A stretch of DNA of 64,000 bases from CAVRZY01 sp963725415 (GCA_963725415.1 CAVRZY010000223.1:1-64000); one strand, 5' to 3'; numbered from the stretch's first letter, positions 8,494 to 18,511 are shown. Made by a program: numbers and translations. The notes: a model not told the origin generated them from the letters alone.

Positions 8494-9522
8494 TCAGTGC
8501 GTCCGGACAGTCTCCAACGCGCAGGCCCAATCGCGCAACTCGGTTTCAATGCGCTGATTGATTCTGGCGCCCGCGAACTCGGCGGCCACGCGGACGGCGT
8601 TCTTGATGGCGTTGGCATTGGACCGGCCATGGCAGATGATGCAGACGCCCTTGACGCCCAGCAGGGGCGCGCCGCCGTACTCCGAGTAATCGACCCGCTT
8701 GCGGAAATCTGTGTAGGCGGTGCGGGAGAGGGCGTAGCCGATCTTGCGCTTGATGGTGGCGGCCAGGGATTCTTGGAGCATCTGCTTGATGACGTCGATG
8801 AGGCCCTCGCTGACCTTGAGGGCCACATTGCCGATGAAACCGTCGCAAACGATGACGTCGGCGGTGCCGGTGTAGACGTCGCGGCCTTCTACATTTCCGA
8901 TGAAATTCACCGGGAGACTCTTTAGCAGGGGAGTGGCGTTGCGTGTCAGGTCGTTGCCCTTGTGCTCCTCTTCCCCGATGGAGAGCAAGCCCACGCGCGG
9001 GTTGTCGTTGCGGAGGAGGATCTTGGCGTAGATGTCGCCCATGACGGCAAACTGGGCCAGCATGCGGGGGGTGCAATCGACGTTGGCGCCCACGTCGATC
9101 ATGACCGCGGGAGTGCCTTTGATGGTAGGGAAGACCGAGGCCAGCGCGGGGCGATCGACACCCGGAACCACGCCCTGGACCATTTTCACGATGGCCATAA
9201 CGGCGCCGGTGTTGCCGGCCGAGACCAGACCCTGAGCCAGGCCATCGCGGACCAGGCGGGAGGCTACGTGGATGGAGCTGTCGCGCTTGCCCCGCACGGC
9301 CCGGGCGGCGGTGTCCTGCATGGTCACCTGCTCGCTGGCGTGCGCGATCTGGATAGGGAGCGACCGTTGGCCGTCGTGCTGGGCCAGTTCCCGCCTTAGG
9401 ATGTCTTCCCGGCCTACCAGGATGACCTGTACGCCCAGGCTCCGGGCGGCCCGAATCGCACCTTCGATCTCAGCCTTGGGGGCGGTGTCGCCGCCCATTG
9501 CGTCTACAGCGATGGTCACCAT
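8494..9522 (-). CDS. plsX: Phosphate acyltransferase PlsX
   Basis: PlsX converts acyl-ACP and phosphate to acyl-phosphate, the donor for PlsY in phospholipid synthesis. The protein opens with MVTIAVDAMGGDTAPKAEI and contains LVSAGNTGAVMA, DVGANVDCTPRMLAQFA and VCDGFIGNVALK, all typical of the family. Its 342 residues are the usual length. It follows rpmF by 21 bases, the widespread yceD-rpmF-plsX arrangement, and is nearly contiguous with the dsbD-like gene downstream. Confidence 0.96.
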   Translation of the reverse strand: MVTIAVDAMGGDTAPKAEIEGAIRAARSLGVQVILVGREDILRRELAQHDGQRSLPIQIAHASEQVTMQDTAARAVRGKRDSSIHVASRLVRDGLAQGLVSAGNTGAVMAIVKMVQGVVPGVDRPALASVFPTIKGTPAVMIDVGANVDCTPRMLAQFAVMGDIYAKILLRNDNPRVGLLSIGEEEHKGNDLTRNATPLLKSLPVNFIGNVEGRDVYTGTADVIVCDGFIGNVALKVSEGLIDVIKQMLQESLAATIKRKIGYALSRTAYTDFRKRVDYSEYGGAPLLGVKGVCIICHGRSNANAIKNAVRVAAEFAGARINQRIETELRDWACALETVRTH

Positions 9523-9543
9523 GGCTCGAGGAAGAATCCTCCG

Positions 9544-9726
9544 TTACTCTTCGGCCACCTCGATCACCTCGCGGCCCTTGTACTGGCCACAATGCGAGCA
9601 GGCCCGATGAGGCAGTTTCGGTTCATGACAGTTAGGACACTCCGACTTCGCCGCGGCGCGCAGAGCATCATGTGCGCGCCGGTTCTGCGTGCGGCGGCCC
9701 GAATGTCGTCTTTTCGGATTCGGCAT
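9544..9726 (-). CDS. rpmF: 50S ribosomal protein L32
   Basis: A 60-residue basic ribosomal protein. It starts MPNPKRRHSGRRTQNRRAHD and has a zinc-ribbon with two Cys-x2-Cys pairs (CPNC and CSHC), ending YKGREVIEVAEE. This is the Zn-binding (C+) form. The ATG is preceded by AGGGAG. It is cotranscribed with yceD upstream and plsX downstream. Confidence 0.96.
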   Translation of the reverse strand: MPNPKRRHSGRRTQNRRAHDALRAAAKSECPNCHEPKLPHRACSHCGQYKGREVIEVAEE

Positions 9727-9780
9727 AATGACTCCCTTATTCTACTCGCTGTTAGCCATAGCCGGCTAGCCGCTTTTTTT

Positions 9781-10293
9781 CTATAGATTGCCCAGTCCGG
9801 ACCAGCGGTCATCCGGTAATTCCTGATAGCATCGGCAATCGACCTGGTTACGGTTCTGGCCGCAGACCGGACAGATGCCTTTGCAGTCCTGGCGGCAGAT
9901 CCTCTGCATGGGCAGCGTCAGCAAGATCTGCTCGCGCAAAACATCGGCCAATTCCAGGCCGTCGCCGCGGTAGAAACCGATGTCGCTGCCGGCGTCATCG
10001 ATCTCCACTTCCTCTTCCGAAGGGGCCGGGGTGGGGCGGTAGAGCAGATCGAAGCCCGTATCGATGGGAAAATCGACCGTTTCCAGGCAGCGATCACACT
10101 CGGCTTCGATGCGAACCGCCAGATGCCCCCGGACTCGAATTTCCATGATGGAGGCCACCAACTCGGACGTGCCCTGGGCCTCGAGCGGGCCGGCTTGCTG
10201 GATCTGCTCGTCGAGGAACTCAATGGCCCCCGGCTGGAAGACTTCCTTGAAGCGGACCGCCCCTCGCTGCATTTCTTTGATGCTGAGAAACAT
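9781..10293 (-). CDS. yceD: YceD/DUF177 family protein
   Basis: YceD-family proteins are linked to 23S rRNA accumulation or ribosome assembly and are typically encoded just before rpmF, as here. The 170-residue product has the conserved cysteine pairs CDRC (middle) and, near the C-terminus, CRQDCKGICPVCGQNRN with a following CRC. ATG 10293 was chosen because it gives the usual FLSIKEMQRGAVRF opening. Confidence 0.92.
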   Translation of the reverse strand: MFLSIKEMQRGAVRFKEVFQPGAIEFLDEQIQQAGPLEAQGTSELVASIMEIRVRGHLAVRIEAECDRCLETVDFPIDTGFDLLYRPTPAPSEEEVEIDDAGSDIGFYRGDGLELADVLREQILLTLPMQRICRQDCKGICPVCGQNRNQVDCRCYQELPDDRWSGLGNL

Positions 10294-10344
10294 GACTCAA
10301 CTTCCCGGAATTTCCGATGGGCGAGGATATTTCATTATAGCGTG

Positions 10345-10466
10345 TGTGGCCTGTGGCTTGTAGCCTGTCGCCTGTAGCCTGTGGGAGCTCGTCTCGGTTT
10401 ACAATGCGTACGACTCTGCGGCCGGCGGGCTGCGGACTACAAGCTACAGGCTACGGGCTACAAGCT
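10345..10466. repeat. Inverted array of short TAGCCTGT-type repeats
   Basis: The left part (about 10345-10390) repeats CTTGTAGCCTGT/CCTGTAGCCTGT. The right part (about 10427-10466) is its complement, CTACAAGCTACAGGCTACGGG. The right arm forms the last codons and the TAG stop of the aquaporin gene. A related inverted array lies between pdxS and pdxT (46961-47030), and a looser relative at 41018-41062. Confidence 0.65.
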
Positions 10467-11231
10467 CTTTGGCAGAAAACGGCGGATGCCGGTGTCATAG
10501 AGCGCTGCACCAAGCAGGCCACCCAGAATCGGGCCGACGATGGGGACCCAGTAGGCGTGGGTCCCATCGGTGAGACCGTTGTTGCGGAAGCCGGCCAGCA
10601 CCGTGAAGAGGCGCGGGCCGAAGTCTCGCGCGGGGTTGATGGCATAGCCGTGCAGGCCGCCGAAGGACATCCCGATGGCGACCACCACCAAGCCGATTAG
10701 CAGGGGCGCCAGGTTGCCCGTCAGTTGGTTGCGTTCGTCCACAATGGCGAAGATCAGCAAGAGCAGCAGGGCGGTTCCGATGACCTGGTCCAGAAAGCCG
10801 GCCCAGGGCAGTTGGGGAAAGGTAGGCAGCGTGGTGAAGATTTTTGCGGTGTGATCGAGCAGGGGATCGGCTTTCTGAAAGGCGGGGCGATAATTCCAGA
10901 AGACCAGCGCGGCCGCCAGGAAGGCGCCGGCGGTTTGCGCCAAGCTGTAGGGGATGACCTTGCGCCAGGGAAAGCCGCGGAAGGTTGCCAGGGCGATGGT
11001 GACCGCGGGGTTCAGATGCGCGCCGCTGATCTTGCCCGCGACATAGATGCCCATGGTGACTCCCAGCCCCCAGGCGAAGGTGATGTTGGTGAAACCGCCG
11101 TGCACCACCTCACCTGGCACGCCGCTGCCGAACAACACCACCATGGCCACCACTCCGTTGCCGAAGAGAATCAGGACCATCGTGCCGAGGAACTCGGCCG
11201 ACAGCTCAGCCAGCAAGCGATTCTTCATCAT
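10458..11231 (-). CDS. glpF: MIP family channel, aquaglyceroporin type
   Basis: A six-helix channel for glycerol and water. Both pore motifs are present: GAHLNPAVT near residue 75 and YAINPARDFGPRL near residue 200. The Asp after the second NPAR is the glycerol-facilitator signature. Length of 257 residues fits. The start MMKNRLLAELSAEFLGT overlaps the stop of the upstream gene as ATGA. No glycerol kinase is nearby, so the physiological substrate is inferred from family only. The final codons come from a dispersed repeat. Confidence 0.9.
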   Translation of the reverse strand: MMKNRLLAELSAEFLGTMVLILFGNGVVAMVVLFGSGVPGEVVHGGFTNITFAWGLGVTMGIYVAGKISGAHLNPAVTIALATFRGFPWRKVIPYSLAQTAGAFLAAALVFWNYRPAFQKADPLLDHTAKIFTTLPTFPQLPWAGFLDQVIGTALLLLLIFAIVDERNQLTGNLAPLLIGLVVVAIGMSFGGLHGYAINPARDFGPRLFTVLAGFRNNGLTDGTHAYWVPIVGPILGGLLGAALYDTGIRRFLPKSL

Positions 11232-13165
11232 GGAGCCACTCCTTCGATTCGCAGTTCTTCATTGACCAGCCCGGAGGGGGCAGTAATTACTTCGTAGGTG
11301 CTTTGTTTGGACGCCGGCGCAAGCAGGTGGGTGGCAGTCTGCTGCTTGTCGCCTTCGCGCCAGAGGTGCGTGATGCGCAGGGCGGTGGGGGCCCGGGAGT
11401 TGGCGCGGAGGAGGCTATTGGCGATGACCTTCTCGAACCCTCCGCCGGAGACAGCCACCTTGAGCCAGGTGCGGTTTCCAGTCAGCGTGCGGTTTCGGAT
11501 CACGTGGTTGAACCACATGTGGTTCATGGTGTGCTCGGGATGCGGGGTGAACTGCTCGAGCTGGCGCCAGGTTGTTCCGCCGTCCTCGGAGAGGGAGAGG
11601 GCGACGGTGACGCCCTGCGAGCCGCGCGCGGCCCGGGCACGCACGCTGACCCGCACCTCCTCAACCTGTCCATCGGGTCCAAGGGGAAAGGTGAGCACGC
11701 CGGGTCGGCTGGGGTCCTGGGGACGGAGAAACGGCGCCTTACTGGCCGCTGCCAAGTTTTCGAGGCGTTCTCCGGGCAACCCTTCGCCGCGTTCCCAGCG
11801 GCTGTGGTTGAAGAAGGCGCGCAGGGGCCGGGTCGAGAGCCGGAAGGTGTTCTTTCCGGGGCTGAGGCGAGGTAGCGCCATGGGCGAAAGCTCGACGCAA
11901 GTTTTCAATTTCAAGTCTTCCAATCCCACGCGGCCAGTGCCTTTGCGATCGAGCCATTGGAACTTCAGCCAATAACCGTATCCGCCTTCCACCTCCCGGG
12001 TGAGATCCACCTGGAAGGGCACCGCGCCGAGGTAACGGTTCTCCCAAACCTGCTTCCAGCTCCACCCGTTGTCGGTGCTGACGAGGATGCGGTTTTCATC
12101 CGCCGCGTCCATGCGCCAGAACAGCCCGCTGACGACGGCGGCGTCGGTGTTGTCCTCGAAGTTGGTGAGGTCGTTCTGGAGGCCGGCGATTACCCAGGGC
12201 GTGCTCACCTCGATGACGAGGGAAGCGAGCTGACCGGGCTGGGCGGCGGCCAGGGCAGGGAACTGGTTGCCTTCGCGCACTACGACTCCCTCTCGGGCGG
12301 GATTCTCCAGCCGGAAGGCCTCCGAGCGCAGATCCGGCTGGTAGTGGATGACGCCGTTGCCGTAGGAGGCGGGCGGCCGGTCGCACCACGCCAGAGAGCC
12401 TCTCCGCACCGGGCCCAGGAGCCAGTAGTCTTTGTAGACGATTCCCAGGTCGGGCCGAAACGCGGGAGTGAGAAAGTAGCGGCCCTGGCCCTGCGGCCGG
12501 TAATAGAGCTGGGCGGACTCGCCGGTCCTCAGCGACAGGTTCATAAGGTGCGCGTTGGCGTAAGGGTGATAGTTCCTCTCGGCCCGCACGTTGCGAAAGA
12601 CGTCCGCCATGTCTTTCTTTTCGTCGAACGGGTAGTACGGGTTGGGAGGATTGGCCTGCTTCAGGAACAGGTCGGCATCTTTGGCCAGCTCATCGACCGA
12701 GGCGATAGTCTTGCCATCGGGGAGAAAAACGTAGCCGAACATGTCGGTATCGATGTAGTTCCACTTCCCCTCAAACCAGACTTCGGGGACGGCGTGGCCG
12801 GGGAGCGAACGGGTGCGGGCCTTCAGGCCGGCGGCGTTGTAGAGCGCGTTCATGGCGGCGCTGTTGTTGCCGCACAGGGCATAGCCATAGACGCCGATGA
12901 GCTTCAGCGGGTCGGTGACGTACTCGCCGCGCTCCTCGATCGGCCCGTCGAAGTGAATGAAGTGCGCCATGCCGAAGCGGTGCAGGGCCAGAGCTTTCTC
13001 CCGATCGGTTGTCGCACCCTTGGTAACCTCCGCGACGGTCTCCTCGACGCTCCAGCAGTCCGGCTGCGCGGAACCCACCAGGCGGATGGAGTGCTGCTCG
13101 GCTTTCGAGCCGGCGCAGATGCCGAACCAAGTGAGGGCAACAACCAGGCAGGGTCTGATGGCCAT
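11228..13165 (-). CDS. Secreted transglutaminase-like domain protein
   Basis: A 645-residue exported protein with an N-terminal signal peptide (MAIRPCLVVALTWFGICAGS). The transglutaminase/protease-like triad is visible early: Cys in YALCGNNSAAMNAL, His in GHAVPEVWF and Asp in WNYIDTDMFG. The rest is probably beta-rich, with repeated LSLSEDGGTTW-type sialidase/Asp-box-like stretches (also ILVSTDNGWSW), suggesting carbohydrate-binding or sialidase-like modules. The substrate is unknown. It is translationally coupled to the aquaporin and divergent from argS, sharing a 59-base intergenic region. Confidence 0.7.
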   Translation of the reverse strand: MAIRPCLVVALTWFGICAGSKAEQHSIRLVGSAQPDCWSVEETVAEVTKGATTDREKALALHRFGMAHFIHFDGPIEERGEYVTDPLKLIGVYGYALCGNNSAAMNALYNAAGLKARTRSLPGHAVPEVWFEGKWNYIDTDMFGYVFLPDGKTIASVDELAKDADLFLKQANPPNPYYPFDEKKDMADVFRNVRAERNYHPYANAHLMNLSLRTGESAQLYYRPQGQGRYFLTPAFRPDLGIVYKDYWLLGPVRRGSLAWCDRPPASYGNGVIHYQPDLRSEAFRLENPAREGVVVREGNQFPALAAAQPGQLASLVIEVSTPWVIAGLQNDLTNFEDNTDAAVVSGLFWRMDAADENRILVSTDNGWSWKQVWENRYLGAVPFQVDLTREVEGGYGYWLKFQWLDRKGTGRVGLEDLKLKTCVELSPMALPRLSPGKNTFRLSTRPLRAFFNHSRWERGEGLPGERLENLAAASKAPFLRPQDPSRPGVLTFPLGPDGQVEEVRVSVRARAARGSQGVTVALSLSEDGGTTWRQLEQFTPHPEHTMNHMWFNHVIRNRTLTGNRTWLKVAVSGGGFEKVIANSLLRANSRAPTALRITHLWREGDKQQTATHLLAPASKQSTYEVITAPSGLVNEELRIEGVAP

Positions 13166-13224
13166 CTTCGAGAGTGTAACCGATCCGGCGTCCCAGACGG
13201 GGGTGATTGCTATACTTTCCTGTA

Positions 13225-15180
13225 GTGTTCCACCAGCTTGAGAAACGAATCCGGGCGACGGTGTCGGCGCAGGTGGGGGCGCGGTACGGCATCGAGGCGC
13301 AAGTGGCCGTCGAGCAACCTCAGCAGGCGGCGTTTGGCGAGCTGGCGCTGCCGGTCGCGTTTCAGCTTGCCAGGCAGCTCAAGCGCGCACCCAGGGTCAT
13401 CGCTTCGGAGCTGGTTGCGGGGCTTGGGCCGATTGAGGGTGTGGCCGCCCTGGAGGTGGCGGGGAACGGATACATCAACGCACGGTTTGACCGGGGACAG
13501 TATGGGGATGCTCTTCTGCATCGGGAGGACAAGCTGAAGCATGTCCCACCGGGCGAGAAGATTATCGTTGAACACACCAATATCAATCCGAACAAGGCGG
13601 CGCATATTGGGCATCTGCGCAATGCGGTGCTGGGTGACACGTTCGCGCGGATGCTGTGCGCGCTTGGCAACACGGTCGAGGTGCAGAACTACATAGACAA
13701 CACCGGGGTGCAGGTGGCTGACGTGGTGGTGGGCTTCGAGCGCCTGGAGAAGAAGACGCCGGAGGAAGTCGAGAGGCTGATCGCGGAGGGCGCGCAGAGA
13801 TTCGACTACCTCTGCTGGGACCTCTACGCGCGGGTCTCGGCGCACTACCACGAGGATCCGCAGGCCCTCAGCCTGCGGGAGGAGGCTCTGCACGCCATCG
13901 AGACGGGGGAGGGAACGGCGGCGCGGCTGGCGCACCTGATTTCCGATGCCATCGTGCAGGCGCACCTGCGCACGATGTGGCGGCTGGGCATCGTCTACGA
14001 CCTGCTGCCGCGCGAGAGCGAAATTCTGCACCTGAAGTTTTGGGCCCGGGCGTTCGACCTGCTGCGGGAGCACGGGGCGATCTACCTGGAGAGCGGGGGC
14101 AAGAACGCGGGCTGCTGGGTGATGCCCGCGGCAGCTTTCTCCGCCGAAGCGGAGAGCGAGGACAGCAAGGTCATCGTCCGGTCCAACGGAACGGTGACCT
14201 ATGTCGGCAAGGACATTGCCTACCAGCTCTGGAAATTCGGCCTGCTGGGCCAGGATTTCTTCTACCGTATCTTGCAGCGCTATCCCGATGGCCGGCCGCT
14301 TTGGGTGACTACGGATCAGCCGTCCGGGGAGCAGACGCCGGTGTTTGGTTGCGGCACGCGGGTCTACAACGTGATCGACTCGCGCCAGTCCTACTTGCAA
14401 GACGTGGTGGTGGCCGGATTGAGGGCGCTGGGCTACGTCGAGCAGGCCGAGCGCTCCACTCACTTTTCCTACGAAATGGTGGCGCTGTCGCAGCGCTGCG
14501 CCGCCGAGCTGGGCATCGAGCTGCCGGAGGAAGACCGCCAGCGTTCCTATGTCGAGGTGTCCGGGCGAAAGGGCCAGGGGGTTAAAGCCGACGACCTCAT
14601 CGATAAGTTGATTAACAAGGCGCTGGAGGAGGTGGTCTCACGGCATCCCGAGGACCCGCCGGAGAAGCAGCGTCTGATCGCTAGCCAGATCGCGGTGGGC
14701 GCGCTGCGCTACTTCATGCTGAAGTATACGCGCAACGCGATCATCGCCTTCGATTTCCAAGAGGCCCTGAGCTTCGAAGGCGAGACCGGGCCGTACGTGC
14801 AGTACGCTGCGGTGCGTGCGTGCAGCATTTTCCGAAAGCTGGAAGAGCGGGGCGAGAGCGTGCCAGAGTTCGTGCGCGAGCTGAACGCGGAAGCCCTGGA
14901 CCGGCAACTACGGTTCGAGGACTTCTGGCAGTTGTTGCTGTCGGCCTCCAAGGCCGATGCGGCCATCGAGCGGGCGGTGGCCTCGGGCGAGCCCGCGCAC
15001 GTGGCCAAGTACGCCTTCCAGTTGGCCCAGGCCTTCAACAACTTCTACCACCAGTATCCGATCCTGAGCGAAGAAAACCGCGAGAAGAAGGTCTTTCTGC
15101 TGTGGATGACGGAGTACTTTCGCGCGCAGCTCGAGCGCACGCTGGCGGTGCTGGGCATAGAAGTGCCGGAATACATGTGA
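13225..15180 (+). CDS. argS: Arginyl-tRNA synthetase
   Basis: Charges tRNA-Arg. This class I synthetase has the HIGH motif in NPNKAAHIGHLRNAVLGD. It also has the ArgRS segments TDQPSGEQTPVFGCG-like and FSYEMVALS, a KMSK equivalent degenerated to VSGRKGQGVKADDL, and a C-terminal DALR anticodon-binding domain ending FRAQLERTLAVLGIEVPEYM. I favour GTG 13225 (VFHQLEKRIRATVSAQ) over the upstream TTG at 13207, because the N-terminal domain begins at FHQLEKR. About 651 residues. Confidence 0.93.
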   Translation: MFHQLEKRIRATVSAQVGARYGIEAQVAVEQPQQAAFGELALPVAFQLARQLKRAPRVIASELVAGLGPIEGVAALEVAGNGYINARFDRGQYGDALLHREDKLKHVPPGEKIIVEHTNINPNKAAHIGHLRNAVLGDTFARMLCALGNTVEVQNYIDNTGVQVADVVVGFERLEKKTPEEVERLIAEGAQRFDYLCWDLYARVSAHYHEDPQALSLREEALHAIETGEGTAARLAHLISDAIVQAHLRTMWRLGIVYDLLPRESEILHLKFWARAFDLLREHGAIYLESGGKNAGCWVMPAAAFSAEAESEDSKVIVRSNGTVTYVGKDIAYQLWKFGLLGQDFFYRILQRYPDGRPLWVTTDQPSGEQTPVFGCGTRVYNVIDSRQSYLQDVVVAGLRALGYVEQAERSTHFSYEMVALSQRCAAELGIELPEEDRQRSYVEVSGRKGQGVKADDLIDKLINKALEEVVSRHPEDPPEKQRLIASQIAVGALRYFMLKYTRNAIIAFDFQEALSFEGETGPYVQYAAVRACSIFRKLEERGESVPEFVRELNAEALDRQLRFEDFWQLLLSASKADAAIERAVASGEPAHVAKYAFQLAQAFNNFYHQYPILSEENREKKVFLLWMTEYFRAQLERTLAVLGIEVPEYM

Positions 15181-15245
15181 TTGGCGTGACAGGCCGTCAA
15201 TCGTCAATGACTCAATCATCAACGAGTCAATGTTAGAATCTGTCC

Positions 15246-17891
15246 ATGGCTTCCAACAACAGTTTCGGCTCGAAGAGCGCCCTGCGCGTGGGCGACCGGC
15301 AATACGAGATCTATTCGGTGAACGCGCTTCCGAACGTTTCCCGGCTTCCTTACTCGATCAAGGTGTTGCTGGAGAACCTGCTCCGGCATGAAGACGGCCG
15401 CACGGTGACGGCCGCGGACATTCAGTTTGTGGCGAACTGGGCAGGACGCGGCGAACGCGAGATCAGCTTCATGCCCGCCCGGGTGCTATTGCAGGATTTC
15501 ACCGGCGTGCCCTGCGTGGTGGACCTGGCGGCCATGCGGGACGCGCTGCGCTCGATGGGCGCCGATCCCCGGCGCGCCAACCCGCTGATTCCCGCGGACC
15601 TGGTCATCGATCATTCCGTGCAGGTGGATTACTACGGCTCGCAGGAGGCCTTCGGCGCCAACGCGCTGCTGGAGTTCCAGCGCAACCAGGAGCGGTATGC
15701 GTTCCTGCGCTGGGGGCAGTCGGCCTTCCGGAACCTGCGCGTGGTGCCGCCGGATACGGGCATCATCCACCAGATCAATCTCGAGTACCTGGCTCCGGTG
15801 GTGTTCACTGCGGGCTCGGTGGCCTACCCGGATACGGTAGTGGGCACGGACTCGCACACCACCATGATCAATGGGCTGGGCGTGCTGGGCTGGGGAGTGG
15901 GCGGCATTGAAGCGGAAGCCTGCATGCTGGGCCAGCCCATCTCGATGCTGCTTCCGGAGGTGGTCGGATTTCGCCTCTACGGCGAGTTGAGGGAAGGCGC
16001 CACGGCCACCGACGTGGTGCTCACCGTGACCGAGATCCTGCGCAAGAAGAAAGTGGTGGGCAAGTTCGTCGAGTACTTCGGAGCGGGCGTGAGCGCGCTG
16101 AGCTTGGCCGACCGCGCCACCATCGCCAACATGTCGCCCGAGTACGGCGCCACGATGGGTTTCTTCCCGGTGGACGAGGAGACGTTGAATTATCTGCGGT
16201 TGTCCAACCGGCCGCCGGAGCTGATCGCGCTGGTCGAAGCCTACGCCAAGGAGCAGGGACTGTTCCGCACAGACGGGACACCTGAACCCGTCTTCAGCGA
16301 CACCGTGGAGCTGGACCTCTCGACCGTTGTGCCGTCGCTGGCCGGTCCCAAGCGGCCCCAGGACCGCATCAATCTGCCGGACGTCAAGAAGAACTTCCTG
16401 GATTCGCTGGGCGCGGCGCCCAAGCAAGTGCCGGTGCGCATCAACGGCGTGGATGCTACGGTAAACGACGGCTCGGTGGTGATCGCCTCGATCACCAGCT
16501 GCACCAACACCTCGAATCCTTCGGTGATGATCGGCGCGGGGTTGCTGGCGAAGAAAGCCGTCGAGCGCGGCCTCGAAATCGAAGCCCTGGGTCAAGACCA
16601 GCCTGGCGCCGGGCTCGAAGGTGGTGATGGATTACTTGACCGAGGCCGGCCTGATGCCGTACCTGGAGGCGCTGGGCTTCCACCTGGTGGGCTACGGTTG
16701 CATGACCTGCATCGGCAACAGCGGGCCGCTGCCGGAGCCGGTGGCGGAAGCGGTGCAGAAGGAGAAGCTGGTGGTGGCTGCGGTCATCAGCGCCAACCGG
16801 AACTTCGAGGGGCGCGTCAATCCGCTGTGCCGGGCCAACTACCTGGCCTCTCCGCCGCTGGTGGTGGCCTACGCGCTGGCCGGGAGCGTGGATGTGGATC
16901 TGGCCAGCGAGCCGCTGGGGACGGACCCCTCCGGCAGGCCCGTTTACCTGCGCGACATCTGGCCTTCCGCCGAGGAGGTGCGTGAGGCGGTGGCCCGTTC
17001 GGTTCACAGCAGCCAATTCCAGAAGGAATACTCGGAAGTCTTCCGCGGCGACCCGCAGTGGGCCGCCATGCCAACCCCGGCCGGTGACCTCTACGAGTGG
17101 GACGCGCAGTCCACCTACATCAAGAAGCCGCCTTACTTCGAGCAGATGGCGGACCCCGCCACGGCGGTCACCGACCTTGGCGGGATGCGGGTGCTGGCGC
17201 TGCTGGGGGATTCGGTGACCACGGACCACATCTCGCCGGCCGGCTCGATTCCGGTCGACGAGCCCTGCCGGGCAGTACCTGATCGGGCTGGGCGTCCAGC
17301 CCAGAAAGATTTCAACTCTTACGGCGCGCGGCGCGGCAATCATGAGGTGATGATGCGCGGCACGCTGGCTAACATTCGCCTGCGCAACCAGCTTGCGCCG
17401 GGGACCGAAGGCGGCTGGACCGTGCATCTGCCGGAGGGCGAGACCAGGTGGATCTACGACGCGGCCATGCGAGTACCAGCAGGAAGGCGTGCCGCTGCTG
17501 ATCCTGGCGGGCAAGGAGTACGGTTCCGGCTCCTCGCGCGATTGGGCGGCCAAGGGCGTGCGCCTGCTAGGCGTGCGCGCGGTGATAGCCGAGAGCTTCG
17601 AGCGCATCCACCGCTCGAACCTGGTGGGCATGGGCGTGCTGCCGCTGGAGTTCCTGCCCGGGGAGAACGTGAAATCGCTGGGTCTCGCCGGCACGGAGGT
17701 GTTCCACATCGAGGGGGTCGCGGCAGCGCTGGCCGGTTCTCGGCGCGCTCGAGTGCGCGCCGTGGCAGCGGATGGCGCCGAAGCGCGCTTTCGAGGTCAT
17801 CGTGCGCGTGGACACGCCTGCGGAGGCCGAGTACTACCGCTACGGGGGCATCCTGCCCTACGTGCTGCGGCAGTTGGCCGGACAAGTGTAG
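15246..17891 (+). CDS. acnA: Aconitate hydratase A, with several frameshifts
   Basis: Aconitase interconverts citrate and isocitrate with a [4Fe-4S] cluster. The N-terminal two thirds are intact (QDFTGVPCVVDLAAMRD, GTDSHTTMINGLGVLGWGVG, ASITSCTNTSNPSVM). The frame then breaks near 16581 (LEI | KPWVKTSLAPGSKVVMDY), twice near 17267-17312 and near 17470 (AAM | EYQQEGVPLLILAGKEYGSG). It breaks once more before the true C-terminus VDTPAEAEYYRYGGILPYV ... LRQLAGQV, stop 17889-17891. Combined length is about 880 codons, normal for AcnA, and all three cluster cysteines are present. Housekeeping function and conservation across every break point to sequence errors. A second, diverged copy of the 3' end lies at 18620-18739. 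Confidence 0.9.
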
Positions 17892-17964
17892 CGCTACGCG
17901 ACGGAGAAGACGACAAGTAACGACACGCGGCGCAATGAGGTGAACCAGTGTGGTGCATTCCTGG

Positions 17965-17979
17965 TAGAATACAAGTATG
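17965..17979 (+). promoter_or_regulatory. Possible -10 element immediately before the RHH gene
   Basis: TAGAAT at 17965-17970 lies six bases before ATG 17977, with no recognisable ribosome-binding site between them. This is the arrangement of a leaderless transcript. The -35 region is not convincing. Confidence 0.3.
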
Positions 17980-18288
17980 CCGCGTCAACCCAGGCCGCTC
18001 TCACGAAGGTCCCCTGCCAAGGCAATTCGTCAGAGCGTGACGATTCCGGCGCCACTGGCACTCGAACTGCGGCGTGTCGGAAAGGAACGCCATCTCACCA
18101 TCAGCCGGGCGCTGGTGACCTTGGCGGAGCGGGGCGTTCAAGCGGAACGGGAGGCGAAAGAGAATCTCAGGGCCGCTTACCGGCGATTCCTGAAGGAGCA
18201 GGAGCCATCGAAAAAAGAGGAAGCTGGCAAGGACCTGATTCGCGCCATCTTTGGGACGGACGCCATTGCCGAAGATTCGGTTCGCTGA
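17977..18288 (+). CDS. Ribbon-helix-helix-like small protein, antitoxin-like
   Basis: A 103-residue basic protein. The segment RQSVTIPAPLALELRRVGKE followed by ITISRALVTLAERGVQ has the beta-strand/helix/helix pattern of RHH DNA-binding antitoxins. The C-terminal part is a charged helix (AEREAKENLRAAYRRFLKEQ). It begins 86 bases after the aconitase stop and overlaps the following small gene by about 20-38 bases, an operon-like layout typical of toxin-antitoxin or small regulatory pairs. The family assignment is by pattern only. Confidence 0.65.
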   Translation: MPRQPRPLSRRSPAKAIRQSVTIPAPLALELRRVGKERHLTISRALVTLAERGVQAEREAKENLRAAYRRFLKEQEPSKKEEAGKDLIRAIFGTDAIAEDSVR

Positions 18289-18511
18289 TCTCCCTCGCGC
18301 TCTGTGGCAGCACATTCTCGAACGAGTAGAGGAGCGTCGAATTTCGCTCAACGACCTTCGCCTTGTGCGGGCGTGGGTCAAATCGGAGCCGGATGCGCCC
18401 GATGGCGACTGGTACAAGGACTTCGGTTCTTTCAAGCTGTGCGGCTCAGGCGAGCATCCGAAGACGGTCCTTCTCAAAGGAATGAAACCGTACGGTGAGG
18501 AGATCGAGTAG
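18251..18511 (+). CDS. Conserved-looking 86-residue protein of unknown function
   Basis: Overlaps the RHH gene. The start is uncertain: TTG 18251 or TTG 18266 (LPKIRFADLPRALWQHILER). The product is well structured: an amphipathic N-terminal part (ALWQHILERVEERRISLNDL) and an aromatic, glycine-rich C-terminal half (PDGDWYKDFGSFKLCGSGE, PKTVLLKGMKPYGEEIE). I do not recognise a catalytic motif. Coupling with an RHH protein suggests a toxin-antitoxin-like or regulatory pair, but no toxin fold is evident. Confidence 0.6.
   Translation: MGRTPLPKIRFADLPRALWQHILERVEERRISLNDLRLVRAWVKSEPDAPDGDWYKDFGSFKLCGSGEHPKTVLLKGMKPYGEEIE

Noticed and set aside
13210..14463. 417-codon frame antisense to argS
   Set aside because: No domain or start signal; argS explains the region.
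17940..18329. 129-codon frame overlapping the RHH gene
   Set aside because: An out-of-frame shadow; the RHH frame has the better start context and a recognisable fold.
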